Shown here: positions 8,293 through 16,073 of the stretch, piece by piece
Position numbering within the stretch: position 1 is the first letter of the stretch
Layout: the number at the start of each line of letters is the position of its first letter
Assembly (NCBI GenBank): GCA_910585295.1
Contig: CAJUDE010000026.1
Coordinates: 1 to 64,000, forward strand
From: an uncultured Lachnospiraceae bacterium
Lineage (GTDB): Bacteria; Bacillota; Clostridia; Lachnospirales; Lachnospiraceae
Direction: 5' to 3'
Length of the DNA stretch: 64,000 nt
Position numbers and translations under genes: made by a program
Notes under the pieces: model-generated
What the model saw: the letters and a program-made list of their open reading frames with translations, nothing else
Told to the model about the DNA's origin: nothing
Database searches by the model: none

Positions 8293-9840
8293 TTACAGGC
8301 CCATCAGGCCTCCGGCGTAGCAAATAATGCCAGCCGCAATTACATACAGCAGGAAATACCAAAACACTTTATTTAAAATTTTGCTTTCAGAACCTACCAT
8401 ATTAACCGCCCCTGCCCCAATGGCAATCCCTTGGGGGCAAATCATTTTCCCAATCCCGGCTCCCATCACATTTGCCGCCGCCATCCAGGTTGCATTCAAG
8501 CCAAGCGCCGCGGCAGTCTCGCTCTGTAAGCCCCCAAAAAGTACGCAGGTAGAAGTCCCAGAACCTGTCACAAATGCCCCAAGCGCCCCAATTAAGGGTG
8601 CTATCAATGGATAAACAGAACCTGTCACAGCCACTAAGAATTTGGCAATATCAGAAATCATCCCACTGTAGCCCATAATTTTTGCAGTCGCCATCACTGA
8701 GCAGATTGTAAGTATGGTCTTCCAATATTTCTTCAAAGTCTCTAGAAACACCTCTGCCATATCCCCAAAGGTGGCTCCCTGAACCGCGCCCCCTATGATT
8801 GCCGCAAGGAATATCATAACTCCCGGCGTGTTAATCCAGCTAAAGCTTAAGGCATTCCCGCCTTCCCCGGCATACACCGCAACGGTGCTTTTTATGCCTG
8901 CAATCGCATTATGTATGGGTGGGCATAAGGTTGATGACGCCATCAGGAACAAAAAAATCAAAATGAAAGAACTCCATGCCCTCAGCCCTTCCCCAATTCC
9001 CATGGTTTTCTGACCTGCCTCCGTTTCCGCAATCTGGATGGCATATTCCTTATTTGGCTCTTTATTAAAAATTTTTGCCGCCGCAATTATACATCCCATG
9101 GAGCAAATTGACCCAATAATATCTGGAAGCTCCGGCCCGATAAAATATGCGGTAAAAAACCATGGCGCCGTAAAGGATGCCGCCGCAACCAAAGTAGTTG
9201 GGACCATGCCCTTCAAGGCCCTCCACCCTTTTCCGCAAATGCAGACCATCAAGAACGGAGATATAAAGGTTAAAATACACTGGATCGTTACAACGCTCCC
9301 TGCCAATGGGGTTAAATCCGTGCCAGTAACCGATGCCAGGGTCACCGTGGGGACGCCAACGGAACCAAATGCTGTGGGCGTTGAATTCACCACCAGGCAG
9401 CCCAGCACCGCGCTGATAGGATCAAGCCCAATTGCCGCCAGCATAGATGCCGGGATTGCAACCGCCGTCCCAAAGCCTGCCATGCCTTCCATAAAGTTCC
9501 CGAACCCCCACCCGATGAGCAATGCCAGGACACGCTTGTCACTAGAAACCCCCGCCAGCATCTTCTTTACAGACTCCATAGCCCCAGTCTTTAAGGTCAG
9601 GTTATAGGTGAACAAAGCCGCCACAATCACCAGGCAAATCGGCCATAAGGCATTTAAAACCCCTTCCAAAGCTGCCGTCGCAATGCACAGTGCATCTAAT
9701 CCCCAATATCCCCCAGCCAGCACAGCCGTGAGGGCAAGCGCCGCCACACAGGCTTTATGCCCAGCCATTTTCAAGCCGCTGAGGGCTACAATAAGCCAAA
9801 TAATTGGCAGCATCGCTAGTACAAATTCCAACAGTAACAA
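8293..9840 (-). CDS. lctP: L-lactate permease family transporter
   Basis: 515 residues. The start is TTG at 9840, supported by a perfect AAAGGAGG (9855-9848) seven bases upstream; no ATG lies nearby. The protein is highly hydrophobic, with about 12-14 predicted membrane segments, and has LctP/LldP hallmarks: W-G-F-G-N-F-M-E-G-M-A-G-F-G-T-A near residues 110-125, V-G-V-P-T-V-T-L-A and A-F-V-T-G-S-G-T-S-T. It imports lactate or glycolate with protons. It is the first gene of the operon, 63 bases ahead of the dehydrogenase gene, and carries the promoter and operators. Confidence 0.92.
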   Translation of the reverse strand: MLLLEFVLAMLPIIWLIVALSGLKMAGHKACVAALALTAVLAGGYWGLDALCIATAALEGVLNALWPICLVIVAALFTYNLTLKTGAMESVKKMLAGVSSDKRVLALLIGWGFGNFMEGMAGFGTAVAIPASMLAAIGLDPISAVLGCLVVNSTPTAFGSVGVPTVTLASVTGTDLTPLAGSVVTIQCILTFISPFLMVCICGKGWRALKGMVPTTLVAAASFTAPWFFTAYFIGPELPDIIGSICSMGCIIAAAKIFNKEPNKEYAIQIAETEAGQKTMGIGEGLRAWSSFILIFLFLMASSTLCPPIHNAIAGIKSTVAVYAGEGGNALSFSWINTPGVMIFLAAIIGGAVQGATFGDMAEVFLETLKKYWKTILTICSVMATAKIMGYSGMISDIAKFLVAVTGSVYPLIAPLIGALGAFVTGSGTSTCVLFGGLQSETAAALGLNATWMAAANVMGAGIGKMICPQGIAIGAGAVNMVGSESKILNKVFWYFLLYVIAAGIICYAGGLMGL

Positions 9841-9859
9841 TATACTTCCTCCTTTCTTA

Positions 9860-9872
9860 TTGGGTAATCCAA
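9860..9872 (-). promoter_or_regulatory. GntR-type operator 1 of the lactate operon
   Basis: TTGGGTAATCCAA, an imperfect palindrome of the form TTGGRT-N-AYCCAA, in the 5' leader just before the ribosome-binding site of the permease gene. Confidence 0.72.
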
Positions 9873-9943
9873 TATATATTACTTTCCTTATATTCCCCTT
9901 AAAAATCTATATATTCCATTAAATTCTTCTATATTTGTTTATA

Positions 9944-9956
9944 TTGGGTGATCCAA
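9944..9956 (-). promoter_or_regulatory. GntR-type operator 2 of the lactate operon
   Basis: TTGGGTGATCCAA lies immediately after the expected transcription start (-10 at 9973-9968). A bound FCD regulator would block initiation, and ligand binding would release it. It shares the TTGGRTNAYCCAA pattern with the sites at 9860 and 10062. Confidence 0.8.
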
Positions 9957-9967
9957 TTCTTACATTC

Positions 9968-9995
9968 ATTATAGCACTATGTACGGAAACATCAA
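9968..9995 (-). promoter_or_regulatory. Promoter of the lactate operon
   Basis: On the minus strand TTGATG (9995-9990), a 16-base spacer and a perfect TATAAT (9973-9968). It drives the permease through at least larA. Confidence 0.78.
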
Positions 9996-10061
9996 GTACT
10001 TTTTATAATTCCAGCAATTTATCCTAATTTTTAAGTGTTCTTTTGTATATAATCACAATAA

Positions 10062-10074
10062 TTGGATCACCCAC
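10062..10074 (-). promoter_or_regulatory. GntR-type operator 3 of the lactate operon
   Basis: TTGGATCACCCAC on the plus strand is the inverse of operator 2 with one change at the last base. It lies about 70 bases upstream of the -35, a position that allows looping with the other two sites. Confidence 0.7.
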
Positions 10075-10097
10075 TTAAGAATACCTAGGTCAAAAGT

Positions 10098-10260
10098 AGA
10101 ACAAAGAATCCTGCTCTGCAGGATTCCCCGCCTGCGGCGGGCCGCTTTAGCGGCATATTTCTTTTCCGCCGCAGTACCCTCGCTTCGCTGGGGCAGACCC
10201 TGCGATAATTGTTTTTTATTTTATAGGGAATCCGAAGGAATTTCCTATAAAATAAAAAAA
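10098..10260. repeat. Hairpin-rich intergenic element, related to the 36.1 and 44.0 kb repeats
   Basis: Several short GC-rich hairpins (10110-10200) are followed by a 20-bp near-perfect stem (10212-10231 with about 10240-10260). Its arms read TTTTATAGG and CCTATAAAA. The end sequence AATTTCCTATAAA-TAAAAAAGA and the preceding ATAATT-T-run are shared with the longer elements at 36.1 and 44.0 kb. As in those cases, the element abuts a terminator hairpin on one side. Confidence 0.6.
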
Positions 10261-10312
10261 GAGGCCTGCCATTATTTCCTTCCTTCTAGAAATAATGGCA
10301 GGCCTCTTTTTT
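10255..10312 (-). terminator. Terminator of the hemA-HAD operon
   Basis: A perfect 18-bp GC-rich stem (10261-10278 with 10289-10306), a 10-base loop, and runs of A on one side and T on the other. On the minus strand it ends in TTTTTTT. The HAD stop codon lies inside the T/A run at 10311. Confidence 0.92.
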
Positions 10313-11102
10313 ATATTAACCCATAATGCTTGCAGCCCTGGTAAATCCCATCCTCCCAAAGCGCCGTGGTCACATATTCCGCCGCGTCTTTCGCCTGCTG
10401 CATCCCATCCCCCATGGCAATGGAATGGGCAGTATATTCCAGCATGTCAAGGTCATTCGTGCTGTCCCCAAAGGAATAGGTGTCCTCATGGGCAACCCCC
10501 AGGATTTTACAGATCTCCCGAATCCCTGTAGCTTTGTTGTAACCCTTTGGGACAATCTCCATAAAATCCCCGCCCCGGTGGATAATCGTGTAATCTTTCC
10601 CTATCTCCTGTTCCAGTTCTTTCTGCCTTTCCTGCCCTTTTAAATAATTTACGCAAAATTTACTTACCTCCAGGCTGCTTTCATTCCCAGTGACCCGTAC
10701 CATCTTTTCCCCTAGGGTCCCTTTTATCCCTTTAGGGAACTGGGAATCCTTGGGGAAACGCTCCGCATCCAGATAGATCAAATGGCGCCCTTCCAGCACA
10801 TATGCCGCCTCCATTTGCCGCAGAAATTCATTGATATGCTGAATCTTTTCCAACGGAATCTTATAATAAAACTTCTCTTCCCCCTGGAACTCACCATAAG
10901 TCCCGCAGCCTGCCAATACCCCGTCAAACCCCAAAGGCATCAATGGCGTATCAGGAATAAAAACCCTGGTCCTCCCACTGCTGATAAATAAGTAATGGCC
11001 CTGCTCTTTCATTTTCAGGAACGCTTCCCTTGTGCTGTCCGGTATGCGCTGCCTCTCATCCCAAATGGTCCCATCAATATCAAAAAATACTGCTTTCCTC
11101 AT
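10311..11102 (-). CDS. HAD-superfamily (Cof-type) phosphatase
   Basis: 263 residues. Motif I is D-I-D-G-T near residues 8-12. Motif II is the Ser of S-S-G-R-T (about 42-46). Motif III and IV are K (N-K-A-T-G) and G-D-S-T-N-D-L-D-M-L near 213-222. A C2B-type cap of about 90 residues lies between. This fits the Cof-type sugar-phosphate or nucleotide phosphatases, whose substrates are hard to predict. It is separated by 21 bases from the hem fusion gene and shares its terminator, so it is the third gene of the hemA operon. Whether it has any role in tetrapyrrole metabolism is unknown. Confidence 0.88.
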   Translation of the reverse strand: MRKAVFFDIDGTIWDERQRIPDSTREAFLKMKEQGHYLFISSGRTRVFIPDTPLMPLGFDGVLAGCGTYGEFQGEEKFYYKIPLEKIQHINEFLRQMEAAYVLEGRHLIYLDAERFPKDSQFPKGIKGTLGEKMVRVTGNESSLEVSKFCVNYLKGQERQKELEQEIGKDYTIIHRGGDFMEIVPKGYNKATGIREICKILGVAHEDTYSFGDSTNDLDMLEYTAHSIAMGDGMQQAKDAAEYVTTALWEDGIYQGCKHYGLI

Positions 11103-11123
11103 TTCAATTCCCTCTCTGTATCC

Positions 11124-13466
11124 TCACTGCCTGCATATACATTCTACTAACCCTTCATAGGTACACTGGCTGGCTTCCAACACCGGCCCAATCCCGTTCG
11201 CCTTCAAGAAAGCTGTAGTCTTTGGCCCAATGCTGTATATTTTACATAATCCCTGCTGGCCCATGGCGTCCATAAACCGTTTTGCAGAAGAAGCGCAGGT
11301 AAACGCCACGCCGTCATAACTTTCCATAGGCTTTAGCAGTTCCATCTCCGGCTCTACTGGGTGGTTTTCGTAGACCACCACTTCTTCAAAGCTGCAGCAC
11401 GCTTCCAACGCCTCTTTCAAATGGCTGTCTGCATTGCCGCCTTTAAAATACCACACCCGTTCAGAACCCGCTAAACGCTCCCTTAATGTTTCCGCAAAGG
11501 CGTCGCTGTGGAATTCCTTTGGCACCAAATCTGGGTAAATGCCATAGGAAGCCAGAAGTTTTGCCGTTTTGCTGCCAATAGCCGCTACTTTGCAACCCCC
11601 AAGGCTTCTGATGTCCATCCCCTGGCCCTGAAAATCCTCAAAAAATGCCTCCACGCCGTTTTTACTTGTAAACACCAGCCAGTCCCCAGCTTGAAACTCT
11701 TTTATTTGAGGGATATTTTTTGTATTTGCAATCTCCCCTACCTGAACCTCATCCACTATGGCGCCCTGCTTTTGCAGCAGCTCTTTCAGCCGTGTGGGCT
11801 TTTGCCCAATTTTGGGGATTACATACCTTTTTCCAGACAAAAGGCGGTTCTCAAAAAAATTCAGCCCACTCCGCAGGGAAACTACTTCCCCAACCACTAT
11901 CAACGCCGGGGAGCTAAGCCCTGCCTGCGCCACTTTTTCCGCCAGATGGTCCAAATCAGACACACAAGTTTTCTGGCTTGGCGTAGTGGCATGGGAAATC
12001 ACGGCAGCCTTTGTGCTTCCTGGCATTCCAGCGCCTTTCAGCTTGTCAGCGATTTCCCCTACCTTGCTCAGCCCCATCAGGAATACACAAGTTTCCTTGC
12101 TGTTTGCCATAGCCTGGAAATTAAGGTCTGCAAGCTCATCATTGCGATCATGGGCCGTCACTACATGGAAGCCCAGCGCTTTCCCGCGATGGGTAATGGG
12201 AATCCCCCCGTATGCCGGGCCTGCAAGGGCGGAACTGATTCCCGGCACTACCTCAAAAGGCACCCCATGCTCTTTTAAGAATAGCCCTTCTTCCCCGCCC
12301 CGTCCAAATACATACACGTCCCCGCCTTTTAAACGGACTGTTTTCCTATGTTCCATGCTTTTTTGCACCAATAGCTGGTTAATCTCTCCTTGTTTCATCG
12401 TATGGTTGCTGCTTGCCTTGCCCACATAGATTTTCTCACAGCCTGGCTTTGCTTCTTCTAGCAGTTCCGGGGACGCAAGCCTGTCGTAAACAATGCAGTC
12501 CGCTTCCCGAATTTCCTGCAGCCCCTTTACTGTAATAAGCCCTGGGTCCCCTGGGCCTGCTCCTACCAGGACCACCGTCCCGGCAAGCTGTCTGCGCACT
12601 TCCCTTGCCGCGGCGCGCGCCAATTCCTCTGGGTCGCTGCCAGATACAGCGGCATATGCCTGCCTGGTCCCTGTTTCATTCCCAAACATGGCAAGAAGCT
12701 TGAAGCCCTTATCCCCGTCTGATGTCAGAACAGCCCCTACTGGCAGGTGGCAGCTTCCACCCATCTGCTGTAAGAAACTTCGTTCTGCCTTTGCCGCAAG
12801 GGCTGTCTGCCCATCGCTCAGGGCATCCAGCATGGCGCGCAGCTTTTCCTCCCCTTCCCGGATTTCCAGGGCAAGGATTCCCTGGGCAGGGGCAGAAATC
12901 ATTTCCCCTGGCTCCAAATACTCTGTAATTTTATCTTCCATAGACAGCCGGTGCAGCCCTGCAGCAGCCAATACAATGCCGTCCAATTTTTCTTCTTCCA
13001 TTTTCCGCAGCCTGGTATCCACATTCCCCCGGATGCCCACTACCTTTAAATCTGAGCGCAGCCGTTTCAATTGGAATTCCCTACGTTTGCTGCCCGTCCC
13101 AATTACCGCTCCCTGGGGCAGCTCTGCCAGGGATTTCTTTTCCCGCAAAATCAATGCGTCCCTGGGATCCTCCCGCTCCCATGCCCTGGTAAATACTAAT
13201 CCGGGGGCAGGGGCTGCAGGCATATCTTTCATGCTATGCACGCCCAGTTGTATTTCACCAGAAAGGAGTTTCTCCTCAATCTCTTTCACAAATACGCCTT
13301 TATCCCCAATTTCATGGAGTGGTTTATCCAGAATCAGGTCCCCCCTTGTCTTAACCACCTGGATTTCAAATTCCTCTTTTGGGTATGCGTCTTTTAGCCT
13401 GCCGCACACATACTCTGCCTGGGTAAGAGCCAGTTTGGACCCTCTTGTGCCGATTATATATTTCAT
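11124..13466 (-). CDS. hemC-cobA-hemD: Triple fusion: porphobilinogen deaminase, uroporphyrinogen-III methyltransferase, uroporphyrinogen-III synthase
   Basis: 780 residues from ATG 13466, which follows AGAGGAG by eight bases; an upstream ATG at 13490 has no site. Residues 1-295 are HemC, with Asp81 (K-D-M-P-A) and the dipyrromethane cysteine Cys239 (G-G-S-C). About 297-535 is the SAM-dependent methyltransferase CobA/SUMT, starting V-L-V-G-A-G-P-G-D-P-G-L, with R-L-K-G-G-D-V-Y-V-F-G-R-G. About 540-780 is HemD, a weakly conserved domain ending in C-T-Y-E-G-L-V. One chain could thus convert porphobilinogen to precorrin-2, the branch point to siroheme and cobalamin. hemA is 30 bases upstream. 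Because the methyltransferase is built in, the product may be directed to siroheme/B12 rather than heme (inference). Confidence 0.93.
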   Translation of the reverse strand: MKYIIGTRGSKLALTQAEYVCGRLKDAYPKEEFEIQVVKTRGDLILDKPLHEIGDKGVFVKEIEEKLLSGEIQLGVHSMKDMPAAPAPGLVFTRAWEREDPRDALILREKKSLAELPQGAVIGTGSKRREFQLKRLRSDLKVVGIRGNVDTRLRKMEEEKLDGIVLAAAGLHRLSMEDKITEYLEPGEMISAPAQGILALEIREGEEKLRAMLDALSDGQTALAAKAERSFLQQMGGSCHLPVGAVLTSDGDKGFKLLAMFGNETGTRQAYAAVSGSDPEELARAAAREVRRQLAGTVVLVGAGPGDPGLITVKGLQEIREADCIVYDRLASPELLEEAKPGCEKIYVGKASSNHTMKQGEINQLLVQKSMEHRKTVRLKGGDVYVFGRGGEEGLFLKEHGVPFEVVPGISSALAGPAYGGIPITHRGKALGFHVVTAHDRNDELADLNFQAMANSKETCVFLMGLSKVGEIADKLKGAGMPGSTKAAVISHATTPSQKTCVSDLDHLAEKVAQAGLSSPALIVVGEVVSLRSGLNFFENRLLSGKRYVIPKIGQKPTRLKELLQKQGAIVDEVQVGEIANTKNIPQIKEFQAGDWLVFTSKNGVEAFFEDFQGQGMDIRSLGGCKVAAIGSKTAKLLASYGIYPDLVPKEFHSDAFAETLRERLAGSERVWYFKGGNADSHLKEALEACCSFEEVVVYENHPVEPEMELLKPMESYDGVAFTCASSAKRFMDAMGQQGLCKIYSIGPKTTAFLKANGIGPVLEASQCTYEGLVECICRQ

Positions 13467-13496
13467 GCTGTTTGCTCCTCTTCTATTCAAATGCTA

Positions 13497-14723
13497 TCAA
13501 ATTTGAAAAAGCTGCCCCACCAGCTTTTTATATTCTTCCTGCTTCTCCTCCGAATCCAGCTTCTTCAATTCCCGGATAGGCTCCCGCAGCAGCCGTTGGA
13601 GGGATGCGTTCAACACTTTCTTCAAAAGCTTCTGCTCCCTTGGGGTAAGCTCCATTTTTCGGTTCAGGTAACTATAGCCATCTGCCACAATCTCATTGCA
13701 CCGATGCTGCAAAGATTCAATCGTGGCATCCATACGGCTTTGGAAGAACCAGTCCACCGTTTCCTGCAGCTTGCTCTCAACCAGTTTCCCGCTTTCCTCT
13801 AGCAAATGCTCCCGTTCTTTCTGGTTTTTCGCCGCAATTTCCTGCAAGGTATCTAAATTGATCAACGTCACATTAGGCTCGCTGGCAAAAGCGGTGTCAA
13901 TATCCCTTGGGGCTGCCAAATCTAAGAAAGCCAATGGCCCTGTTGGGGAAAAATCTTCCCTCCGCACAATCAAATGGGGGGAAGCGGTTGCGCTGACAAC
14001 AATCTCACACTGCCCAATCACCTTCCTCCAATCACCATAAGGGACCGCCTCTAATTCTGGAAATTCCTCCCGAAGCTTTTTCGCATGGGAATATGTCCTG
14101 CTGCAGGCAGTGACATGGATCTCCTTATACTCGTATATGTATTTTAAGGCAAGGGACGCCGTCTTGCCGCTGCCAATCACCAGAATCCTTTTCCCATCAA
14201 TCCCATAATCTTCCTCCAGCTTTCTCACGCCAATATAACTGACAGACAAAGGCTTTTCACTGACTTTCCATTCTGTCTTAATCTGCTTTGCGCAAGTAAT
14301 GGCGTCCCGCACCACTTTATTCAGTTCTTTGCCACTGTACCCCATAGTCCTGGAATAATCCAGGGCTTCCTTCACCTGGCCTAAAATCTGGTCTTCCCCA
14401 AGCACCAGTGACTCCATCCCGGCGGCAATCCGAAACAGGTACCCTATTGCCTCCTTGCCAGACAGCCTGACCAAATATTCCCCCAATTCCACATCTGGGA
14501 ACATGTTTTCATAAATTTCCTGAACCTGCATTTGCTGTTGGCCTGAACCATACAGATAATACACCTCACTCCGGTTACAAGTAGAAAGCACCATGCATTG
14601 CTCCACGCCAACCCTTTCCGCTTTCTGAAAGAATTCCAGCTTCATTGCATCCGTAAAAGAGGTTTTGTCCCGGATATCAAGCTGGGCATTCTTATAATTT
14701 ATCCCTAAAAAACCAAACTGCAT
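13497..14723 (-). CDS. hemA: Glutamyl-tRNA reductase
   Basis: 408 residues from ATG 14723, chosen because M-Q-F-G-F-L-G-I-N-Y-K is the usual start of the family; a TTG at 14753 is the only longer option. The catalytic cysteine is in S-T-C-N-R-S-E (about residue 51). The NADPH-binding domain contains V-I-G-S-G-K-T-A-S-L-A. The C-terminal dimerisation helix region carries many charged residues. It reduces glutamyl-tRNA to glutamate-1-semialdehyde, the first committed step of C5 tetrapyrrole synthesis; HemL and HemB for the next steps lie at 46-48.6 kb. First gene of the hemA, hemC-cobA-hemD, HAD operon. Confidence 0.94.
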   Translation of the reverse strand: MQFGFLGINYKNAQLDIRDKTSFTDAMKLEFFQKAERVGVEQCMVLSTCNRSEVYYLYGSGQQQMQVQEIYENMFPDVELGEYLVRLSGKEAIGYLFRIAAGMESLVLGEDQILGQVKEALDYSRTMGYSGKELNKVVRDAITCAKQIKTEWKVSEKPLSVSYIGVRKLEEDYGIDGKRILVIGSGKTASLALKYIYEYKEIHVTACSRTYSHAKKLREEFPELEAVPYGDWRKVIGQCEIVVSATASPHLIVRREDFSPTGPLAFLDLAAPRDIDTAFASEPNVTLINLDTLQEIAAKNQKEREHLLEESGKLVESKLQETVDWFFQSRMDATIESLQHRCNEIVADGYSYLNRKMELTPREQKLLKKVLNASLQRLLREPIRELKKLDSEEKQEEYKKLVGQLFQI

Positions 14724-14852
14724 GGTTTCCTTCATCTCCTTTAAATAATCCAAATACCCCGCAGCAAGTTACGGGGCATGGCCTGGCTTGTTCTTTTAAC
14801 CCCAAAGGGCGGGGTATTTTACACCCATAGGGCATTTACCCTTGCAACATCC

Positions 14853-14905
14853 GCCAAATATCCGCGTAAGCGCGGGCTGCTTGGCCCATTGCTCACAGGA
14901 ATAAA
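14853..14905 (+). repeat. Dispersed CCAAATATC element, copy B
   Basis: Starts CCAAATATCCGCG and ends CAGGAATAAAG, with GC-rich sequence between. The same framework recurs at 44998-45050 (plus), 43848-43896 (minus) and 45893-45932 (minus). It lies between hemA and the YeiH-like gene, next to a hairpin. Confidence 0.6.
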
Positions 14906-14928
14906 GGGGCTGCACATCCGGCAGCCCC
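14906..14928 (-). terminator. Possible terminator after the YeiH-like gene
   Basis: Perfect 8-bp stem GGGGCTGC with GCAGCCCC and a 7-base loop. The minus strand continues TTTATT. It separates the sulfite operon from hemA; the T run is weak. Confidence 0.5.
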
Positions 14929-15004
14929 CGCTTATGCCTATTCAGCATAACATATTTTAGTTGATCAGAAAACAATTTTTTGATTTTCCTATAAGATATT
15001 GCCC

Positions 15005-16054
15005 CTATCCAATGTACCCTGCGAACAGGAACGCAAAGATATAGGAGGAAGCCGCCACGCATGCCCAGGTAACGCCGCCCAAGGCAATCGGCTTAAGCCC
15101 TTTGGAAAATACATCTTTAAACTTAATCTTAAACCCAACTCCCGCCAATGCAGATGCAAACAGGAATTTGCTTACTAATTTCAAAAGGCCGCTCCCTACG
15201 TCGCTGAACACGCCATAGGTATTCAACCCTGCCATTACTACGAACCACAGGATAAACATTGGGAATGTCTTCTGCACTACAGATAAAATGCTGTCGCCGC
15301 TTCCAGCTTCCCCATTTTTCTTCGCGTCCTTTGCCATAATTACCGTCCAGACAATCGCCACAAAAATCAACATTGTGGTACGCACCAGCTTAACATTCAA
15401 AGCGCCGCTGAATTCTGGGTTGGCAATCATAGCCTGGTAAGTAGCCTGTGCGCCTGCCACAGAGGATGTGTCATTGATCGCCGTCCCTGCCACAAAAGCG
15501 AACTGGTTCTCTGTAAACCCAAGTGCAGGTGCAATATAGGGATAAGAAAATGCAGAAATTGTGTCAAACAGGAAAATTGCAGCCATACCAAATGCAATTT
15601 CCGCATCAGTCGCTTTGATAATACGGCTTAACGTAGCGATTGCTGTACCACCGCAGATGCAAGTGCCGCCGCCTACCAAAACAGAAGTGTTCTTAGTAAC
15701 GCCAATCTTTTTGCCCACTAGCATAGCAACTGCAAAAGACAGGCAGATGTTGAACAGGATTAATGGCATCGCCCTAACGCCTGTCCCCATAATATCAGCA
15801 AAACTCAATGTGCCACCAGTAAGAATTATGCCCCAGTTCAGGAACTGCTTACTGCAGTAAGTGGTCCCTTCCTTGAAATCCTTATCCACACTAGGCATAA
15901 TATTACAAATAATCATAGAAACTAACAACGCAACCATTGGTCCGCCCATAACCACGCGCCCAAACATAGAAGACTGTAAATCTGTGGATTTCGTGGCAAG
16001 AAACCCGATGACCAGGCACAATACGATCGCGCCAAATTTTTTCTTTGAACCCAT
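15005..16054 (-). CDS. YeiH-family (UPF0324) membrane protein, putative sulfate/sulfite exporter
   Basis: 349 residues, hydrophobic throughout with about 9-10 predicted membrane segments. Family features are G-G-P-M-V-A-L-L near residues 37-44, the glycine-rich G-G-G-T-C-I-C-G-G-T-A-I-A (about 128-140) and G-T-A-I-N-D-T-S-S-V (about 191-200). Members are annotated as putative sulfate exporters; in enterobacteria yeiH is controlled by the LysR protein YeiE, which responds to sulfite. Here it follows an AsrC-like reductase by 19 bases, and a LysR gene is divergent from the operon, which supports a role in sulfite or sulfate efflux. The transported ion is not proven. Confidence 0.85.
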   Translation of the reverse strand: MGSKKKFGAIVLCLVIGFLATKSTDLQSSMFGRVVMGGPMVALLVSMIICNIMPSVDKDFKEGTTYCSKQFLNWGIILTGGTLSFADIMGTGVRAMPLILFNICLSFAVAMLVGKKIGVTKNTSVLVGGGTCICGGTAIATLSRIIKATDAEIAFGMAAIFLFDTISAFSYPYIAPALGFTENQFAFVAGTAINDTSSVAGAQATYQAMIANPEFSGALNVKLVRTTMLIFVAIVWTVIMAKDAKKNGEAGSGDSILSVVQKTFPMFILWFVVMAGLNTYGVFSDVGSGLLKLVSKFLFASALAGVGFKIKFKDVFSKGLKPIALGGVTWACVAASSYIFAFLFAGYIG

Positions 16055-16073
16055 TTCCTAAATTCCTCCCAAA

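Noticed and set aside
12493..13506. Long plus-strand frame (337 residues) opposite hemC
   Set aside because: A shadow frame of the hem fusion gene, rich in Ser and Pro as expected from the complement; no ribosome-binding site.
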